The notes below the pieces were generated by a model. The model worked only from the letters and a program-made list of their open reading frames with translations, did no database searches and had not been told where the DNA came from. A program made the translations under genes and the position numbers. From ZC4RG35 sp036375695 (GTDB lineage Bacteria > Actinomycetota > Acidimicrobiia > Spongiisociales > ZC4RG35), in NCBI GenBank assembly GCA_036375695.1, contig DASVBU010000007.1, positions 1 through 64,000 of the forward strand: 64,000 nt of DNA, written 5' to 3'. Positions 55,911 through 64,000 of this stretch are shown in pieces (position 1 is the stretch's first letter; every line of letters begins with the position of its first letter).

Positions 55911-57490
55911 CACAGCGCTCCCTTCCTCTTCACGATCAGCTCCACCGTGTGGGTGCGACCGTCGCTGGTGGAGCGGACCTCGTCGACCATCTTCTCGATC
56001 AGGAACAGGCCCCAGCCGCGAGGTGTCTGGGTGCCGGCGAGCTTCGCCTCGAGATCCGGGGTCTGCGCCTCGGGTATCTCCTTCGCCCCGCCCTGGTCGG
56101 TGACGCGAATCGTCAGGACCTCGTCCGTGGCCCTGACCTCGACCCCCACCTCGAGTTCGGGGCGGTTCTCGTTGCCGTGCTCGATGGCGTTCATCACCGT
56201 CTCGGCGAGGGCTGTCTTGAGACGCTCGACGTCCCGTTCCTCGAACCCGAGCGGGGCGACCACCTCCGCCAGACGGGCAATGGCGACGCGCTCGTTCCCC
56301 TCCTCGCTGGCGACCGTGAAGGCGTCCAGCAGCTCACCGCTCTCGAAGGCCAGCGCCGAGTCCTGGGCCGAGCTCGACCGACGCACCACCACCAGCGTGA
56401 TGTCGTCTTCCTGCTCCGCGTCGGGACCGGTGAAGGCCTCCAGGTCGCTGACCACCGCCGTGACCATGTCGTCCGACCGCCGGGCCACGCGGGACATCAG
56501 CCTCCCGAAGCCGTACATCTCGCCTCTGGGGTCGTGGGCCTCGGTGATCCCGTCGCTCGTCAGGACCATGATCTCGCCCGAGCCCATGGTGTAACGCTTC
56601 TCCTCGTAGTCCATGCCGGGCATGAGGCCGAGGGGCATCCCTGCGGCGCGGATCTCGACGACGCCGTCGGAGGTCTGCATGTAGGGGAGGTTGTGGCCGG
56701 CGTTGGCCAACACGACGTCGCCACGCTCCGTGTCGATGATGGCGTACAGACACGTGACGAACATCGCCGCCGGGATCTCGGGGACCAGGGCGTCGTTGAC
56801 CTCGGCGAGGACCTGTGAGGGTGACCCGTGCCGCTGCGCCGCGGCCCGCAGCATCGACCGGCAGGTGGCCATGACCAATGCCGCGGGCACACCCTTGTCG
56901 GTGACGTCGCCGATGACCACGCCGAGCCGGCCGTCGCCCAGGGGGATGAAGTCGTAGAAGTCCCCGCCCACGGCCCGGGCGGGGCGATAGAAGGCGCTGA
57001 CGTGCCAACCGGGGATCGCCGGCAGCTCCTTCGGGAGCAGGGTCTGCTGGATCAGGGCGGCGACCTTGAGCTCCTGCTCGATCCGCTCCCGCTCCTTGGC
57101 CTCGGCCTGCTGCTCCCGGATCAGTTGGGCGACCCGCATCGCCGGCGCCACCTGGGCGGCGAGACCACCGAGGAGCCTGCGGTCGTCGCTCGAGTACGGC
57201 TGGTCGGAGAGACGGGGCCCGAGATAGAGGGCGCCGAGGAGCTCTCCCTGGCCGATGAGGGGGACGATGAGCTCGACTCCCGCGGAGCGGATGGTCTCCA
57301 GCGTCGGAGAGACGAGCTCCAGGTCGCCGACGCCCACCGGTCCGCCCGCGGACAAGAGGACAGTCTCGAGGGGGTCGCCCGACGGGATGGGGATCGGGTC
57401 GAGCAGGGTCGTCGGCGTCACGGGCCCCTTGCCTACGGATGTCTGCCCGTTCTCGGCCCGGCGCCGTCGCAATCTCTGAAGCATCGTCAC
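55910..57490 (-). CDS. GAF / SpoIIE phosphatase / HATPase signalling protein
   Basis: A 526-residue cytoplasmic protein. Residues 30-125 are GAF-like (IVPLIGQGELLGALYLGPRL), then a coiled linker (EQQAEAKERERIEQELKV), a PP2C SpoIIE domain (about 145-365; GGDFYDFIPLGDGRLG, IGDVTDKGVPAALVM, TSDGITEAHDPRGEMYGF, QEDDITLVVV), then an RsbW-type HATPase (about 385-520; ALAETVMNAIEHGNENR, GWGLFLIEKMVDEV). It could both dephosphorylate the STAS proteins and act as anti-sigma kinase. GTG start lies 5 nt after the 7TM gene's stop, with GGGGGAG before it. Confidence 0.9.
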   Translation of the reverse strand: MTMLQRLRRRRAENGQTSVGKGPVTPTTLLDPIPIPSGDPLETVLLSAGGPVGVGDLELVSPTLETIRSAGVELIVPLIGQGELLGALYLGPRLSDQPYSSDDRRLLGGLAAQVAPAMRVAQLIREQQAEAKERERIEQELKVAALIQQTLLPKELPAIPGWHVSAFYRPARAVGGDFYDFIPLGDGRLGVVIGDVTDKGVPAALVMATCRSMLRAAAQRHGSPSQVLAEVNDALVPEIPAAMFVTCLYAIIDTERGDVVLANAGHNLPYMQTSDGVVEIRAAGMPLGLMPGMDYEEKRYTMGSGEIMVLTSDGITEAHDPRGEMYGFGRLMSRVARRSDDMVTAVVSDLEAFTGPDAEQEDDITLVVVRRSSSAQDSALAFESGELLDAFTVASEEGNERVAIARLAEVVAPLGFEERDVERLKTALAETVMNAIEHGNENRPELEVGVEVRATDEVLTIRVTDQGGAKEIPEAQTPDLEAKLAGTQTPRGWGLFLIEKMVDEVRSTSDGRTHTVELIVKRKGAL

Positions 57491-57495
57491 GATGT

Positions 57496-58656
57496 CTACT
57501 CCCCCATCGTCCCGGAACCGTTACGGAGCCAGACGCCCACCGAGGCCGGCTGCATCGTCTCCGACACCACACCGACCCATCCGTCGACCACCTCCGGCCC
57601 GTCCACCTTGTCCTGCAACGATCCCACGAAACGCTCCACGACCTGAACCGCGTCGTAGCGTGATCGGTTGAATCGGCGGTCCACCCAACTCTGGACACGA
57701 CGCCTGACCGGGTTGAAAGAACCGGCCACCGCCAGGGTCGAACCGGCCACCGCCAGGGGGCTCTCGGTGGGCAGGATGGAAGACAGGGCGGTCACCCCGA
57801 CGAAGAACAGGGCTGCGAGGAGCCCCACAACGATCACATACGACACGGTCCGGGAGAGGATCCGGTCGATCTCGTACAGCCGGTACCGGACGATGGCCAC
57901 CCCGATCGACACGGGTATGGCCCAACCTCCCACCAGCACCCACAAGTCGGTGGCGATGGAATTCTCGGGGAGGACCTGGCCGAGGGCGCTGTCCAACACG
58001 AAGACGAGCCCACCGAGGAGCAACCACCGGTACTGCTGACCTTCGACACCCGAGCTCCCGCGGGCGCGGGCGAACAACCTCAGGAGAGCCAGAGCGCCCA
58101 AGAGAACGATGAGGAAGAAGCCGGACTCGTTGGTGATCACGGCCAGACCCGCAAGGCCGGGCACGGCGAGAGGGCTGGGCCGGCCCGTGTCGTACATGGG
58201 CTCGGGACTGATCGTGAATCCGAGCACGGCCCAGAGGGCGACCAGGATGAGCAACCTCCCCAGCCGGGCCTCCCACCGCGTGGCGTAGGCCCCGGTGGGG
58301 AAGGTGTTGAGAAGGGCGACGATGACGATCCAGGGCACTATGCCGAGCACCGTGTAGGCCAACTCCACCCACGGGCCGATGGCTGGACGGACGTCGTACA
58401 CGAAGGCCTGCAACCCGAACGCCAGGCCCATGATCGCGCCCACGCCGAGGGACAGTCGCCCGATGCGGTTGCCGGGCCTCTGCGTCAGGATCATCCACCC
58501 CGCGATCGGCCAACCCAGCCAGTACAGCGGGAACCAGCCGCCGGAGACGGCGTTGGCCAGGGGGCCTCGTCGGGTGGCGAGGACCATGCCCGCCAGGCTG
58601 GCCAGGGCGACCAGGGTCACCAGCGACCGCCGCAGATCCCAGCGCGCCCTCTTCAT
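57496..58656 (-). CDS. 7TM-type sensor protein without catalytic domain (first copy)
   Basis: A 386-residue protein. About eight hydrophobic segments followed by IVRYRLYEIDRILSRTVSYVI, two TMs and FNPVRRRVQSWVDRRFNRSRYDA, ending ETMQPASVGVWLR. In many actinobacteria and chloroflexi this exact end is fused to the GAF-SpoIIE protein that here is the separate downstream gene (5-nt gap). It is therefore the likely membrane sensor of the partner-switching module. First gene of the minus-strand operon. Confidence 0.78.
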   Translation of the reverse strand: MKRARWDLRRSLVTLVALASLAGMVLATRRGPLANAVSGGWFPLYWLGWPIAGWMILTQRPGNRIGRLSLGVGAIMGLAFGLQAFVYDVRPAIGPWVELAYTVLGIVPWIVIVALLNTFPTGAYATRWEARLGRLLILVALWAVLGFTISPEPMYDTGRPSPLAVPGLAGLAVITNESGFFLIVLLGALALLRLFARARGSSGVEGQQYRWLLLGGLVFVLDSALGQVLPENSIATDLWVLVGGWAIPVSIGVAIVRYRLYEIDRILSRTVSYVIVVGLLAALFFVGVTALSSILPTESPLAVAGSTLAVAGSFNPVRRRVQSWVDRRFNRSRYDAVQVVERFVGSLQDKVDGPEVVDGWVGVVSETMQPASVGVWLRNGSGTMGE

Positions 58657-58771
58657 CCTGGTACGTGGTGGTTCATGTCGTAGACCCCACCCTCACCATC
58701 GTCCGTTACGGAATCGCTACCACCATGGCGTTCCGGTCAGCCACATCGAAGCAGCACCCGTAACGGTGGGT

Positions 58772-58777
58772 TAGGTT
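58772..58777 (+). promoter_or_regulatory. -10 box, leaderless promoter of BTAD-NTPase gene
   Basis: TAGGTT, 6 nt before the GTG start at 58784. Same geometry as at 460, 14741, 18593, 34661, 38925, 43517, 45594 and, on the minus strand, 8009 and 44025. Confidence 0.65.
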
Positions 58778-58783
58778 GCTGCC

Positions 58784-61492
58784 GTGCTCGACGTCAACCT
58801 ACTAGGGACTCCGGAGGCCCTGGTCGACGGGAAGCCGATCAGGGTCGACACCACCAAGGCGATCGCCCTCCTGGCCTACCTGGTGGTGGAACGCACCGCG
58901 CGGAGGGACACCCTGGCCGCGCTCCTCTGGGCGGATTCGTCACAGGAACGTGCCCGGGCGACCCTCCGTCGCACCCTGTCTGCCCTGCGCACCGCGGCGG
59001 GAGCCGACCTGATCGACTCCGATCGCAGCACCGTCACCCTCAGCGACCAGGTCGTGTCCGACTACGGCCAACTGCTCGCCGAATTGGATGCCACGACCCG
59101 GCACGACCACGCGCCAGGTGATGTTTGCCCGCTCTGCATGCCACATCTCGAGAAGGCGTCATCCCTCTATCGGGGCGACTTCCTCCAGGGATTCGCCGTC
59201 CGGTCCGCCCCCGAGTTCGAGCACTGGTCCCGAAACGTGGCCCAGGCACTCCAGATCCGCATGTCCGGCGTCTTCGAGAGACTGGCCTCCGGCCTCGCCG
59301 CCTCCGGGGACTTCGACGCCGCCTCCGCGACCGTGGTGCGGTGGATCGAACTCGACCCACTCCACGAGCCGGCCTATCGCCTCCTCATGCTGCTCCGGGC
59401 CTGGGCGGGCGACCGGCCCGGCTCCATCGACGCCTACCGGGAGTGCGTCGCCGTGCTCGACCGCGAGTTGGCCGTGCCACCACTCGAGGAGACCACGGAG
59501 TTGTACGAGGCGATCCTCGACGAGGACCTCCCGCCACCGCCCGGTGCCCGGAGGCGGGTGAGGCAGGCGGACTCCAAGCAGGCTCCCGTCCCCCCGGGTC
59601 TCATCGATCGGCAAGCCGAGTTGCAGAGCCTCCGGGGCGCGCTCGACGCCGCCCGGGAAGGAGGTCAGGTCGTGGCGATGACAGGAGCACCATGGATGGG
59701 CAAGACCCGGCTCGCAGACGAGCTCATCGCCGCGGCGTCGGACCGCTGGACCGTCCTGGCCGGACGCGGTTACCGGATGGAGCAGGACCTTCCATACGGC
59801 GTGGTGACACAGCTCCTCCGGCCCGCGATCGAACGCATCGAGGAGGCCGGGCTCCCGGCATGGGTGATCGGAGAGCTGGCCCGCCTGCTGCCCGGTCTCG
59901 GTCGGGCCGGCATCGCCGACCCGTACGGCGAGAGCAGGTTGCTCGAGGCCATCCACGCCGCCGTGGGAGCTCTGGCAGCCGGCCGACCCCTGCTCATCGT
60001 GGTCGACGACGCCCATTGGGCGGATTCGTCATCGGCGGCCGTGCTCGCTTTCGTCGCCCGCCGCACGAAGGGGTTGCCCGTCCTCGTCCTCGTCCTGGCG
60101 CGAGAAGGCGAGGCCCCGCCTGCCGAGCTGGCGGACCTCATGTCCACCGCAGACGTGAGGATCTCGCTCCAGCCCCTCACGGTGACCCAGCTGCTCCCGT
60201 TGGTGGGGAACGACGCGACGGCAGCACGGGACCTCGAGCTCCGCACCGGCGGGATCCCCCTCCTCGCGGCCGAGGCCCTCGCCTCCGGTGACGGCACATC
60301 GACACCCGGTTTGACCCGTTATCTGGAGACGAGGTGGAACGAACTGGGTGACCTGGAGCGACAACTCCTCACCGCCGCGGCCGTTCTCGGCGGGACCTGT
60401 GATCCCGGGTTGCTCCGGGACACCAGTGGGCGCTCTGAGGAAGAGGTCGTGGAGGGGGTGGAGAGGCTGACTGCCTTGGGGCTCCTCCGCGAGACGGCCG
60501 ACGGAATCGGCTTCACCCTGGATGCGATGGAGCGGTTGGCATACGAGTCCGCATCCCTGGTTCGGCGCCGTCTGCTCCATGGCCGCGCCGGCGATGCGCT
60601 GGCAGCCCGGCCCGACGTGCAGCGTGACGTCGCCGCCGCCGCGTCGGTCGCAGCGCAATACCAGGCCGCCGCTCGACCCGAGGCCGCGACCTGGTACCTC
60701 CTCGCCGGGGACCTCGCCCGAGCCGTCTACGCCCACGACATGGCCCGCCACTTCTACGAGTCGGCCCTGGCCCTGGGGACGAACCGGGTGGCCGAAGCGA
60801 GACTGGCGATCGCGGAGCTCGACATGGCGGCCGGCCGATACGAGGAGGCTCGACGACAGCTCACCCTGGCGGGTCCTTCGGCCGGTGACCTCTCCGGGGT
60901 GATCCTGCATCGACTCGGTGACGTCGAGCGTCTCCTCGGCCGTTTCGACTCCGCCGAGGACCTGTATCGGTCGGCCCTGGACTCGGGCGCCGCCGAAGTG
61001 GCCCTGTTCTCCGACTGGGCGCTCCTCGCCATGCGCACCGGCAGGCAAGCCGTGGCCGTCGAGTTGGCCGAGAGGGCACGCGCCTCGGCGGAGGAAGGAG
61101 GCAGCGACCTGGAACGCTCCCGGGTGCGCAGCATCCTCGCCGCGGTGACCACCGACCCGGGTACCGCCCTGGCCCATGCGGAGGCGGCCGCCGAGCTCGC
61201 CGGCGAGGACGAGGTCCTGCTCATGGCGGCGCTCAACAGCCAGGCGCTCGTCCTCGCCGAGCGCGGCGACCACGACCGCGCCGGCACGGTCCTGGAGCAG
61301 GCTATTGCCATCGCCCAACGGACCGGCCACCGGCATCGCGAGGCCGCGCTGTGGAGCCATCTCGGCGACATCCATCACCGTGCCGGCCGGGAGGACGAGG
61401 CCCGCCGGGCGCAGACACGGGCCGTGTCGATGTTCGCCGACATCGACGCCGGAGGGTTCGAGCCCGAGCTCTGGCTGCTCACCCGTTGGTGA
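58784..61492 (+). CDS. BTAD / AAA-NTPase / TPR transcriptional regulator
   Basis: A 902-residue protein. N-terminal winged helix plus BTAD (1-245; RATLRRTLSALRTAAG, then YRGDFLQGFAV), with an insertion containing VCPLCMPH. Then an AAA_16-like NTPase with Walker A GAPWMGKT (about residue 305) and Walker B LLIVVDDAHWAD. The C-terminal third is TPR-like helical repeats (about 600-900). It lacks the LuxR-type C-terminal HTH seen in LAL regulators. ATP-gated activator of unknown targets. Leaderless GTG start. Confidence 0.88.
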   Translation: MLDVNLLGTPEALVDGKPIRVDTTKAIALLAYLVVERTARRDTLAALLWADSSQERARATLRRTLSALRTAAGADLIDSDRSTVTLSDQVVSDYGQLLAELDATTRHDHAPGDVCPLCMPHLEKASSLYRGDFLQGFAVRSAPEFEHWSRNVAQALQIRMSGVFERLASGLAASGDFDAASATVVRWIELDPLHEPAYRLLMLLRAWAGDRPGSIDAYRECVAVLDRELAVPPLEETTELYEAILDEDLPPPPGARRRVRQADSKQAPVPPGLIDRQAELQSLRGALDAAREGGQVVAMTGAPWMGKTRLADELIAAASDRWTVLAGRGYRMEQDLPYGVVTQLLRPAIERIEEAGLPAWVIGELARLLPGLGRAGIADPYGESRLLEAIHAAVGALAAGRPLLIVVDDAHWADSSSAAVLAFVARRTKGLPVLVLVLAREGEAPPAELADLMSTADVRISLQPLTVTQLLPLVGNDATAARDLELRTGGIPLLAAEALASGDGTSTPGLTRYLETRWNELGDLERQLLTAAAVLGGTCDPGLLRDTSGRSEEEVVEGVERLTALGLLRETADGIGFTLDAMERLAYESASLVRRRLLHGRAGDALAARPDVQRDVAAAASVAAQYQAAARPEAATWYLLAGDLARAVYAHDMARHFYESALALGTNRVAEARLAIAELDMAAGRYEEARRQLTLAGPSAGDLSGVILHRLGDVERLLGRFDSAEDLYRSALDSGAAEVALFSDWALLAMRTGRQAVAVELAERARASAEEGGSDLERSRVRSILAAVTTDPGTALAHAEAAAELAGEDEVLLMAALNSQALVLAERGDHDRAGTVLEQAIAIAQRTGHRHREAALWSHLGDIHHRAGREDEARRAQTRAVSMFADIDAGGFEPELWLLTRW

Positions 61493-61538
61493 GATCCGCG
61501 TTTGCGTCGAACACCTGTTCGGGTATGGTGTCCCGGTC

Positions 61539-62474
61539 ATGGGTGACCTGCGCTGGAGAGGCCCCAACGAGGGCGGCCTGTTCGAATTGAGTCGACGCGT
61601 CCCGGGCCGGGGCGCCTATCGGGGTCTGACCTTCCACGAGGTGGAGGCGCAGACGATCCTCAACCGTGTCGACGCCCCGAACCTCCCGTTCGGCTGGACG
61701 ATCAACCCCTATCGGGGCTGCAGCCACGCCTGCGTCTACTGCTTCGCCCGTCCCACCCACGAGTATCTGGGTCTGGGCATCGGGCGGGAGTTCGAGACCG
61801 AGATCGTGGTCAAGATCAACGCGGTCGAGTTGACCCGGGCGGAGACCGCCCCGGGCCGATGGGCCGGGGAGCACATCGCGATGGGGACCAACACCGATCC
61901 CTATCAGCCCGCCGAGGGCAAGTATCGGCTGACGCGGGGCATCCTCGAAGTGCTGGTCGAGCGTCGCAACCCGTTCGGCATGCTCACCAAGTCGACGCTG
62001 GCGCTTCGCGACCTCGACCTCTTCGTCGAGGCCTCACGTCACACCGAGGTATCGGTGAGCTTCTCCATCGGCACCCTCGACCCCGAGGTGTGGAGGGAGA
62101 CCGAGCCGGGCACACCCCACCCCATGCGGCGGGTGGAGGCCATCGCCAAGCTCAGCGAGGCCGGCGTGCGCACCGGGGTCCTCATAGCACCCATCATCCC
62201 CGGCCTCTCGGACCATCCCGACCAGGTGGCGGCGGTGGAGGCCGCCTGTCGGGAAGCGGGAGCCGGCTCGATCTCCACGATCAAGCTCCATCTCCGCCCC
62301 GGCGTAAAGGAGCACTTCATGGGCTGGCTCGGTGACACCCATCCCGAGCTGGTGGCCCGCTACGAGGCCCTGTATCGCAACCGGGCCTACCTGTCCCGGG
62401 GGACCTCCCGCCGCAGGCCCCCGAGGGAACGAAACAAGCCGGCGGCGTTCCAGCCCTCCCTCCCACTGGGCTGA
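61539..62474 (+). CDS. Rv2578c-family radical SAM protein
   Basis: A 311-residue protein. 4Fe-4S motif GCSHACVYCFARP (C61, C65, C68) near the N-terminus, followed by HEYLGLGIGREFE. This is the actinobacterial branch related to spore photoproduct lyase-like radical SAM enzymes; its reaction is not known. TATGGT (61524-61529) lies 9 nt before ATG. Convergent with the transpeptidase gene (2-bp gap). Confidence 0.9.
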   Translation: MGDLRWRGPNEGGLFELSRRVPGRGAYRGLTFHEVEAQTILNRVDAPNLPFGWTINPYRGCSHACVYCFARPTHEYLGLGIGREFETEIVVKINAVELTRAETAPGRWAGEHIAMGTNTDPYQPAEGKYRLTRGILEVLVERRNPFGMLTKSTLALRDLDLFVEASRHTEVSVSFSIGTLDPEVWRETEPGTPHPMRRVEAIAKLSEAGVRTGVLIAPIIPGLSDHPDQVAAVEAACREAGAGSISTIKLHLRPGVKEHFMGWLGDTHPELVARYEALYRNRAYLSRGTSRRRPPRERNKPAAFQPSLPLG

Positions 62475-62476
62475 GG

Positions 62477-63505
62477 TCACGGCAGGACCACGACCTTGGT
62501 CCCGAGATCGGCCCACTCGTACAGGAAGGCCGCGTCCTCGTCGGTCTGCCGAACACACCCCGCGCTCATGTACTCGCCCAACTGCTCCTCACTCTGCAGT
62601 GGCTCGCCGTCACCGTCCCGGGGGATGGCGTGGAACCCGATGGGCAGGTTCCTCCCGTGGGCGAACCGGACCATGTGGGCCATGGTGATCCCGTCGTGCC
62701 CGGCGCTGGCCACCTCCGACTTCGAGTAGACCTCGTAGGTCCCGGGTGCGGGCACACCCTTTCGGCCCGACACCGGGTAGGTCCTCTCGATGCTGCCATC
62801 CGACTCCACCAGCCAGATGCGCTGATCGGAATTGGAATAGACGATGCGGCGGCCCTCACCCGAATCCGGCGGAAGCGGATACCCATCTGCGGAAGCACCC
62901 TCGTCATCCTCCTGCTCGGGCGCGGCCTCGAAGTCGAGGTCGAGACCGCGGAACGGGTCGAGCAGGATGCGTTCGTCGGTGAAGAAGAGGGGCATCATCA
63001 CTTCGCGGTCCGCCCGTGACCCTTCCTGCTCCACGACGCCGTTCACGACCAGCAGGGCGTGACCGTCCTCGCCATGGTCCAGGCTGTACTCCAGATCCTC
63101 GGCCCATGCCCAGGCGCCCCACCCTTCGGCGAAATCGGTGCGCAGGGCGGCGAGGCGCTCGTAGCCGCCGATCCTCCTCTGTGACTCCGGTGTGAGCAGG
63201 TCCCACGCCCGCTCGAGATCACCGTCGGCCAGGGATTCCACCCACTCGCCGAACAGCGCCACGACGCGGCCCAGGTCTCCCGGCAGGGTCGTCGACGGCG
63301 GCAGCATGGTGGTCGGCGGCAGCATGGTGGTCGGCGGCAGCGTGGTCGTGGTCGACGCGGGCACCGAAGTCGTCGGTGGAAGGGTGGTCGAGGCCTGCGC
63401 CGAGGTCTCCGGCGGTGCCACGGACGGCACCGAGGAACCACCGAGTGCCTGCCCGACACCACAGGCGGCCAGGATCAGAACGAGGAGGATTCCGATTGCT
63501 CGCAT
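62477..63505 (-). CDS. Lipoprotein L,D-transpeptidase (YkuD domain)
   Basis: A 342-residue protein. Lipobox LILAAC, then a long low-complexity Thr/Pro linker with TTMLPP repeats, a helical middle domain (about 95-165), and the C-terminal YkuD domain with FHAIPRD (catalytic His) and YMSAGCVRQ (catalytic C317). It forms 3-3 cross-links in peptidoglycan or attaches proteins. ATG 63505 gives a normal lipoprotein signal; TTG 63523 is a possible earlier start. Confidence 0.9.
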   Translation of the reverse strand: MRAIGILLVLILAACGVGQALGGSSVPSVAPPETSAQASTTLPPTTSVPASTTTTLPPTTMLPPTTMLPPSTTLPGDLGRVVALFGEWVESLADGDLERAWDLLTPESQRRIGGYERLAALRTDFAEGWGAWAWAEDLEYSLDHGEDGHALLVVNGVVEQEGSRADREVMMPLFFTDERILLDPFRGLDLDFEAAPEQEDDEGASADGYPLPPDSGEGRRIVYSNSDQRIWLVESDGSIERTYPVSGRKGVPAPGTYEVYSKSEVASAGHDGITMAHMVRFAHGRNLPIGFHAIPRDGDGEPLQSEEQLGEYMSAGCVRQTDEDAAFLYEWADLGTKVVVLP

Positions 63506-63573
63506 GTACCGGACACGCAGCAAGCGGGGCCGCGGTTTACGCGAGGCGTCGAGGAGTCAGCCCTCGAGGCGGG

Positions 63574-63608
63574 GGAAGGTCCCTGAGGCGGTCCCACAGG
63601 GACCTTCC
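63574..63608. repeat. Hairpin in divergent promoter region
   Basis: GGAAGGTCCCTG (63574-63585) pairs perfectly with CAGGGACCTTCC (63597-63608), loop 11 nt. It lies between the minus-strand transpeptidase and the plus-strand EAL gene, so it is not an obvious terminator; it may be an operator or an RNA leader structure. Confidence 0.5.
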
Positions 63609-63704
63609 GGTGTGGGAGGGCACACCGACATCATCGGCGCGAGACCCATTTTTGAACCTGGTCCCAAGGACTCATTCAAGATTCGACGCCGTGCCGCCGA
63701 TGCC

Positions 63705-64000
63705 GTGAGTGTGGAGACGCCAGTCCTCCGACCGCATCACATCAGATCGAATCCGCGGGACCTGGAGGCGTTGGCGACGGTCTGGCGTTGGGAGGGGATC
63801 GTGCAACGCCTGCTGCCGCGTGTGCTCGAGTCGAACCAGATCGAGACCCGATTCCAGGCCGTGTTCGACATCCGACCGTCCGTGCCCGTATTGCGCGGCT
63901 ACGAGGCCTACGCGCGCTTCCCGGCCGCACCGGACATCCCCACCGGTCTCTGGTTCGCCACCGCTGAACAGATGGGTCTGGGCTTCGAATTGTCGGTGGC
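63705..64000 (+). CDS. EAL-domain protein, 5' part (cut by window edge)
   Basis: An open frame running off the right edge, at least 98 codons. After about 45 residues it reads FQAVFDIRPSVPVLRGYEAYARFP then GLWFATAEQMGLGFEL, matching the beginning of EAL c-di-GMP phosphodiesterase domains (normally QPIVDL...GYEALAR). The EAL triplet is EAY here, so activity is uncertain. GTG 63705 is taken as start; GTG 63711 or GTG 63612 are alternatives. Confidence 0.6.
   Translation, partial: MSVETPVLRPHHIRSNPRDLEALATVWRWEGIVQRLLPRVLESNQIETRFQAVFDIRPSVPVLRGYEAYARFPAAPDIPTGLWFATAEQMGLGFELSV

Overview
The window is high-GC, gene-dense chromosomal DNA. Its actinobacterial signature is the cluster fhaA-fhaB-pstP-rodA-pbpA-pknB with convergent crgA (25.7-32.5 kb), together with BTAD-type regulators, an F420/deazaflavin-type nitroreductase, an Rv2578c-like radical SAM protein and many apparently leaderless start sites (TANNNT about 6 nt before the start codon). 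No mycolate, sporulation or phage genes are seen. A deep-branching actinobacterium such as an acidimicrobiia-like lineage fits best; that placement is inference.

Layout. 0-8 kb: tRNA-Arg(ACG), a lipoprotein, a membrane adenylate cyclase, a flavin amine oxidase coupled to a polytopic membrane protein, mscL, and a SulP transporter carrying STAS and cyclic-nucleotide-binding domains. 8-16.5 kb: a SecD-SecF fusion, an APH-like kinase, two tandem secreted Pro/Thr/Ser-rich paralogues with near-identical operator-like repeats, a histidine kinase/response regulator pair and a DUF885 peptidase-like protein. 16.5-24.5 kb: a translation-flavoured block with all four tRNA-Ser isoacceptors, tadA, SRP RNA, serS and a ubiE/menG-like methyltransferase, mixed with small membrane or secreted proteins and repeats. 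24.5-32.5 kb: a surface protein, tRNA-Leu and the cell-wall/division kinase-phosphatase cluster, ending at crgA and a short DnaA-box cluster. 32.7-41 kb: thiolase, soxR with a textbook SoxR box driving an SDR and a QueA-like gene, a RibD/DHFR-like reductase, a GH13 glucosidase, YccF, a DDN-like protein, a lipoprotein and an acetyltransferase. 41-48 kb: small accessory genes (MFS, YbaK-like deacylase, several GNATs, NTF2-like, PD40 propeller, rhodanese) plus a scar where two truncated genes meet.

48-61.5 kb is a signalling island. It starts with a 1685-residue BTAD / protein-kinase-like / NTPase / WD40 protein whose kinase-like domain lacks the catalytic Asp. A minus-strand partner-switching operon follows: 7TM sensor, GAF-SpoIIE phosphatase-HATPase, two STAS proteins and a second 7TM sensor. 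A second BTAD-NTPase-TPR regulator closes it. 61.5-64 kb: radical SAM protein, L,D-transpeptidase lipoprotein and the start of an EAL-domain gene cut by the window edge.

Themes that link genes: TadA is the enzyme needed by the ACG-anticodon tRNA-Arg at the left edge; serS sits close to the tRNA-Ser set; PknB, PstP and the FHA proteins form one phospho-signalling circuit for the RodA/PbpA wall machinery and CrgA; the two-component pair at 12.7-14.7 kb probably controls the tandem secreted proteins beside it.
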